Shown: positions 23,630 to 27,008 of the stretch, piece by piece
How the letters are laid out: every line of letters starts with the position of its first letter
How positions within the stretch are numbered: the stretch's first letter is position 1
Source: an uncultured Bacteroidota bacterium
GTDB taxonomy: Bacteria > Bacteroidota > Bacteroidia > Chitinophagales > Chitinophagaceae
Assembly: GCA_903913355.1 (NCBI GenBank)
Contig: CAIWKU010000297.1
Coordinates: 1 to 27,008, forward strand
Direction of reading: 5' to 3'
Length of the DNA stretch: 27,008 bases
Program-made: the position numbers and the translations under genes
The notes under the pieces: generated by a model
Database searches by the model: none
What the model was told of the DNA's origin: nothing
The model's input: only the letters and a program-made list of their open reading frames with translations

Positions 23630-25153
23630 ATGACAATGAATCTGAAAAACGTAATTGCCGTTGTGGCCATCAGCGCTACCACCGCCGTTTTTAGTGTGTG
23701 GGGCTATGGCAAGTATATTCAGCATCAAACGGCAGGCATACAGGAATCGGGTAAATTACCGGTTAATTATGCAGGTTTCTTTGGAAAAGATATTGCGCCC
23801 GGTGGTCCGGTAGATTTTACACCCGCTGCCACCAGTGCTACACCTGCTGTAGTGCATATCAAAACTCGTACAAAAGCTCGTCAGGTAAGTAATTCCCAGT
23901 CTCAGCAACGTCAGCGCAATCCATTCTCTGATCTTTTCGGAGATGATTTTGATGGTTTCTTTGGCGGGCCAAGGGTAATACCCGAACAACGCGCAAGCGG
24001 TAGTGGGGTAATTATTACGGAAGATGGCTATATCGTAACCAATAACCATGTGGTGGATGGTGCCGACGAGATCAATGTTACCCTTGCTAATAAAAAATCT
24101 TACAAAGCAACTGTAGTGGGTACCGATCCCAATTCTGATATCGCCGTTATCAAGATAGAAGGCAAGAGCCTGCCCTATCTGGTATATGGCAATAGTGATG
24201 ATGCCAAACTGGGTCAGTGGGTTTTGGCCATCGGATATCCTTTGAGTCTCGATGTAACGGTTACAGCAGGTATCGTTAGTGCCAAATCAAGGTCCATTGG
24301 TGTTAACGACAAGCCCAATGGCGCTGCTATTGAATCCTTTATTCAAACAGATGCTGCCGTTAATCCGGGTAATAGCGGTGGTGCCCTTATCAATACCAGC
24401 GGAGAACTGATTGGTATCAATTCAGCCATTGCCTCTCCTACCGGTTCTTATGCGGGATATTCTTATGCTATCCCGGTAAACATCGTTAAGAAAGTAGTAA
24501 CCGATATCGTAAAATTCGGTACTGTTCAAAGAGCGTATATCGGTATCCAATATCCAAAAGAAAATTTAACCGATGACCAGAAAAAAGACCTGGGTCCGGG
24601 TTATAAAGAAGGTGAGGGCGTTTATGTATTAGATGCCCCAGCCGAAGGTGCAGCCGCTGTTGCAGGAATTAAAAAAGGAGATATTGTTACCAAATTAAAT
24701 GGGGTAAGTATTTCCGGCGGACCAGAATTACAGGAACAGGTTGCCCGTTACAAACCAGGTGATAAAATTTCATTAACCTATGTGCGTGATAGTAAAGAAT
24801 CTACTGTTAACCTTGTTCTGAAAAATAAAGCAGGGAATACCGCAGTTGTAAAATCAACCGGTATTATCGATAAATTAGGTGCGGAACTGGCTGCTATTGA
24901 TAGCAAAACTGCCAGCGCCAATAATATTGCCGGTGGTATACTGGTGAAAAAAATCGGGGAAGGTCTTCTCAAGAAAACTAGAATGCAGGAAGGTTTTATC
25001 ATTACCAGTGTTAACGACCAGGAAATCAAAACCATCGCCGATCTCGATAAAATACTTTCTATCAACAAAGGAAGAAAAGTGAAAATTGAAGGTATCTATC
25101 CAGGCTTCGAAAGCACGTATCCTTATCCTTTGGATTTGAGCGACGTGGAGTAG
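23630..25153 (+). CDS. degP: Periplasmic serine protease/chaperone of the DegP/HtrA family
   Basis: Envelope protein-quality-control protease of 507 residues. One N-terminal hydrophobic segment (about residues 7-26) serves as uncleaved anchor or signal. The trypsin-like domain has His140 in TNNHVVDG, Asp170 in SDIAVIKI and Ser249 in GNSGGAL; a Phe/Asp/Gly-rich LA-type loop precedes it (97-113). PDZ1 is at about 288-385 and a degenerate PDZ2 at about 400-495. All catalytic residues are present. Start: ATG at 23630, with a second in-frame ATG two codons later. The 254-base upstream gap contains quasi-repeats (CATTTAAC words) and a weak promoter-like TATAATTTG at about 23602-23610. A perfect hairpin terminator follows. 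Confidence 0.95.
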   Translation: MTMNLKNVIAVVAISATTAVFSVWGYGKYIQHQTAGIQESGKLPVNYAGFFGKDIAPGGPVDFTPAATSATPAVVHIKTRTKARQVSNSQSQQRQRNPFSDLFGDDFDGFFGGPRVIPEQRASGSGVIITEDGYIVTNNHVVDGADEINVTLANKKSYKATVVGTDPNSDIAVIKIEGKSLPYLVYGNSDDAKLGQWVLAIGYPLSLDVTVTAGIVSAKSRSIGVNDKPNGAAIESFIQTDAAVNPGNSGGALINTSGELIGINSAIASPTGSYAGYSYAIPVNIVKKVVTDIVKFGTVQRAYIGIQYPKENLTDDQKKDLGPGYKEGEGVYVLDAPAEGAAAVAGIKKGDIVTKLNGVSISGGPELQEQVARYKPGDKISLTYVRDSKESTVNLVLKNKAGNTAVVKSTGIIDKLGAELAAIDSKTASANNIAGGILVKKIGEGLLKKTRMQEGFIITSVNDQEIKTIADLDKILSINKGRKVKIEGIYPGFESTYPYPLDLSDVE

Positions 25154-25194
25154 GGCAATTGGTAATTAACTATTAAGAATTATAGCCCATCTCT

Positions 25195-25238
25195 AAAACA
25201 GAAGCGTGTCATTATGAATAATGACACGCTTCTGTTTT
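25195..25238. terminator. Bidirectional terminator between degP and the amylase gene
   Basis: Perfect 20-bp arms (25195-25214 and 25219-25238) around a 4-base loop TGAA. The arms begin with AAAA and end with TTTT, so both transcripts gain a short U tract. It lies 41 bases after the degP stop and 71 bases beyond the amylase stop. Confidence 0.9.
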
Positions 25239-25309
25239 ATTACCCATCCAAACTGTGCCTTGGTGTGCTTTCCAAATTCATTACGTTTAATCGCCCTACC
25301 CAATAATTA

Positions 25310-26584
25310 TTAATTGCTTTTCAAACTGTACACAAAATACTCTCCTCCCTGCAACTCAAATACCTGTTTCCCCGAAAAAGTAAACTGTACCCCGGAGAAG
25401 ATATTTTGAAATGTTCCGCTTAACCAGGGATTATCTATTTCAATATGAATACGATCGTCTTTGGAAATATTTAGCAGAACCAGTACACAATCTTTTCCTT
25501 TCTTTCTGATAAATGCAATTAATCGATTGGCATGCTCGCCGGTAGGAAGAATAAAAGTTTCTCCCTCCATGATTGCAAGATTGGATTTTCGGAAAGAGAG
25601 TAAGGTTTCATAAAAACGAGCCATTTCCAGTGGCTGGTTCCATTGAATCGGGTCCTTATCAAAAAATTTCAGCCGTTTTAGATTCGGACTTTCCTGTCCG
25701 CTGTAAATTAATGGCATACCCTGCCAGGTGCAGGTAAACACAGCCCATGCTTTGGCAGCGATTCCATATTTTTCATATTCAGTACCATTCCAACTATTCT
25801 CATCATGGTTGGCAGTAAAAAATAATTTTTGTGCGCCTTCAGGGTATTGTGTATAGCCGTGTAAAACATTCCAAACATCCTGTAAACTATTATTGCCTTT
25901 TACCTGGCTCTCGGTGGCGTGCATCCATGCCCAGGCATAACTGGTATCAAATACCGTATGGTAGTCCACCACTTCGCATTCAGCCAGCCAGAACAGGGGT
26001 TTCAATGTATCACAGGATTCCCTTGCCTGTTTCCAGAAATCAAGTGTAACCAGGTGAGCCATATCGCAACGAAATCCATCGATATCACATTCAGTGATCC
26101 AGTAACGCATGGCCTCGATCATAGCCTGGCGCATATCCTGGTTAGAGTAATTAAGATCAATCACATCTTTCCATCCATTCTTTTCCGTAAAATTTCCCTG
26201 CTCATCGTGAATATACCAGTCGGGATGTTCGGTTGTCCAATGATGATCCCATCCCGTATGATTAGCCACCCAGTCGATAATCAGCTTGAGTCCCAATGCA
26301 TGAGCCTGTTTCACCAAAGCTTTCAAATCATCCAATGAACCATATTCGGGATTGATAGTAGTATAGCTGCTGCAGGCATAATAACTACCCAGACTGCCCA
26401 ATCGTTCTTTCACACTAATGGGTGTGATGGGCATCAGCCAGATGATATCAATACCCATTTCTTTTAAACGGGGTAAATGGTGGGCAAAACTGTTGAAACT
26501 GCCTTCCAATGTGTATTGCCGGATATTCACTTCATAAATACTGGCGGCTTTTGCCCATGCTACTGTAGAAAATTGTTTGCTCAT
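25310..26584 (-). CDS. GH13 alpha-amylase-family glycosidase, cytoplasmic
   Basis: A 424-residue TIM-barrel enzyme without a signal peptide. GH13 motifs are complete: region I DWVANHT (Asp104, His109), region II GFRCDMAH (Arg172, nucleophile Asp174), region III WLAECE (acid/base probably Glu202) and region IV FTANHDEN (His260, Asp261). A short C-terminal all-beta domain follows (about 340-424). Specificity (alpha-amylase, maltogenic or glucosidase-like) cannot be decided. Lack of an export signal points to intracellular oligosaccharide or glycogen breakdown rather than a Sus-type surface system, and no SusC/D pair adjoins it. It is divergent from a permease gene with 39 bases between starts. 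Confidence 0.92.
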   Translation of the reverse strand: MSKQFSTVAWAKAASIYEVNIRQYTLEGSFNSFAHHLPRLKEMGIDIIWLMPITPISVKERLGSLGSYYACSSYTTINPEYGSLDDLKALVKQAHALGLKLIIDWVANHTGWDHHWTTEHPDWYIHDEQGNFTEKNGWKDVIDLNYSNQDMRQAMIEAMRYWITECDIDGFRCDMAHLVTLDFWKQARESCDTLKPLFWLAECEVVDYHTVFDTSYAWAWMHATESQVKGNNSLQDVWNVLHGYTQYPEGAQKLFFTANHDENSWNGTEYEKYGIAAKAWAVFTCTWQGMPLIYSGQESPNLKRLKFFDKDPIQWNQPLEMARFYETLLSFRKSNLAIMEGETFILPTGEHANRLIAFIRKKGKDCVLVLLNISKDDRIHIEIDNPWLSGTFQNIFSGVQFTFSGKQVFELQGGEYFVYSLKSN

Positions 26585-26623
26585 ATTGGTTAGTATCCTT
26601 ACAAATAAATAGATTTATAAAAT

Positions 26624-27008
26624 ATGCACATGAACGGTGAACCCAAACTGGAAAGAAAGATAAGTCTTTTACAGGCCACAGCCATCAATATGACCGATAT
26701 GGTAGGCATTGGTCCCTTCGTTGTGCTGAGTGTGGTGGCGCAAACATTAAATGGTCCCTGGTTTTTATATGCCTGGATAGCCGGTGCCATATTATCTTTT
26801 ATTGATGCCATGATCTGGAGCCAGTTGGGGGCTACCTATCCGTTGGCCGGTGGCAGTTATAATTTTTTGAAAGAAGGGTTCGGTCCTAAATGGGGGAAGC
26901 TGATGAGTTTCCTGTTTGTGTGGCAGACTATGATACAGGCACCCCTGGTCATTGCTTCAGCGGCTATTGGTTTTGCACATTATTTTGGATTCCTGTTACC
27001 GCTTAGTA
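26624..27008 (+). CDS. APC-family amino acid permease, N-terminal part
   Basis: The first 128 codons of an ORF that runs off the window edge without a stop. A short basic N-terminus (MHMNGEPKLERKISLLQA) leads into a membrane helix with the motif NMTDMVGIGPFVVLS, resembling the unwound first helix (GIGP) of APC-superfamily permeases. A second helix follows (PWFLYAWIAGAILSFIDAMIW), then SQLGATYPLAGGSYNFLKEGFG, the conserved stretch between helices 2 and 3. The substrate is unknown. ATG at 26624 has a second ATG two codons on; either could be used. It is divergent from the GH13 gene. Confidence 0.85.
   Translation, partial: MHMNGEPKLERKISLLQATAINMTDMVGIGPFVVLSVVAQTLNGPWFLYAWIAGAILSFIDAMIWSQLGATYPLAGGSYNFLKEGFGPKWGKLMSFLFVWQTMIQAPLVIASAAIGFAHYFGFLLPLS

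Noticed and set aside
25310..26584. Polysaccharide utilisation locus around the GH13 gene
   Set aside because: The enzyme has no signal peptide and no SusC/SusD pair or sensor lies near; the TonB-dependent receptor in this window is 6 kb away and under TPP control.

Overview
The window reads as chromosomal, core-genome DNA from a Bacteroidota bacterium, most likely a Chitinophagaceae-like member (family-level placement is inference). The grounds are two type IX secretion/gliding genes (porW/sprE and porQ), a SusC-style TonB-dependent receptor with a carboxypeptidase-regulatory N-terminal domain, a kinase-less PASTA protein beside ddl, TAnnTTTG-type -7 promoter elements, no useful Shine-Dalgarno sites, and AT-rich gaps full of short quasi-repeats. 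No phage, transposase, integrase or CRISPR sequence was seen.

Layout. 1-1.4 kb: sucC, convergent with a tight minus-strand operon (1403-3028) encoding a SprT-like metalloprotein, two small AtpI/AtpZ-like membrane proteins and a membrane protein resembling the N-terminus of M23 peptidases. 3.1-9.2 kb (plus): porW, a class A penicillin-binding protein and a VOC-fold protein. 9.2-15.7 kb (minus): porQ, lon, a 60-residue repeat lipoprotein with its own promoter and terminator, the GTPases der and era, and an initiator tRNA-fMet with terminator. 15.8-19.1 kb: a DUF2807 head-GIN protein (minus), divergent from a TPP riboswitch and the TonB-dependent receptor it should control. 19.3-21.6 kb (minus): rhodanese, PASTA protein, ddl. 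21.6-22.4 kb: a gene-free stretch with a candidate small RNA, then a dicluster ferredoxin. 22.4-25.2 kb (plus): acyl-CoA reductase and a DegP/HtrA protease. 25.3-27.0 kb: a GH13 alpha-amylase-family enzyme (minus) and the start of an APC-family permease running off the edge.

Functional themes are housekeeping: cell-wall synthesis (PBP, ddl, PASTA), envelope secretion (PorW, PorQ), protein quality control (Lon, DegP, SprT-like), ribosome-assembly GTPases (Der, Era) and central metabolism (SucC). No complete new multi-gene system is evident. The best leads are the riboswitch-controlled putative thiamine receptor with a possible expression platform; a roughly 108-nt candidate sRNA at 21783-21890 with its own promoter-like element, strand-specific hairpins and terminator; and the partial porW/M23-like/AtpZ cluster, which lacks the bactofilin and ATP synthase genes I would expect. 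Long perfect inverted repeats sit at three of the four convergent gene junctions, and families of short quasi-repeats fill many gaps.
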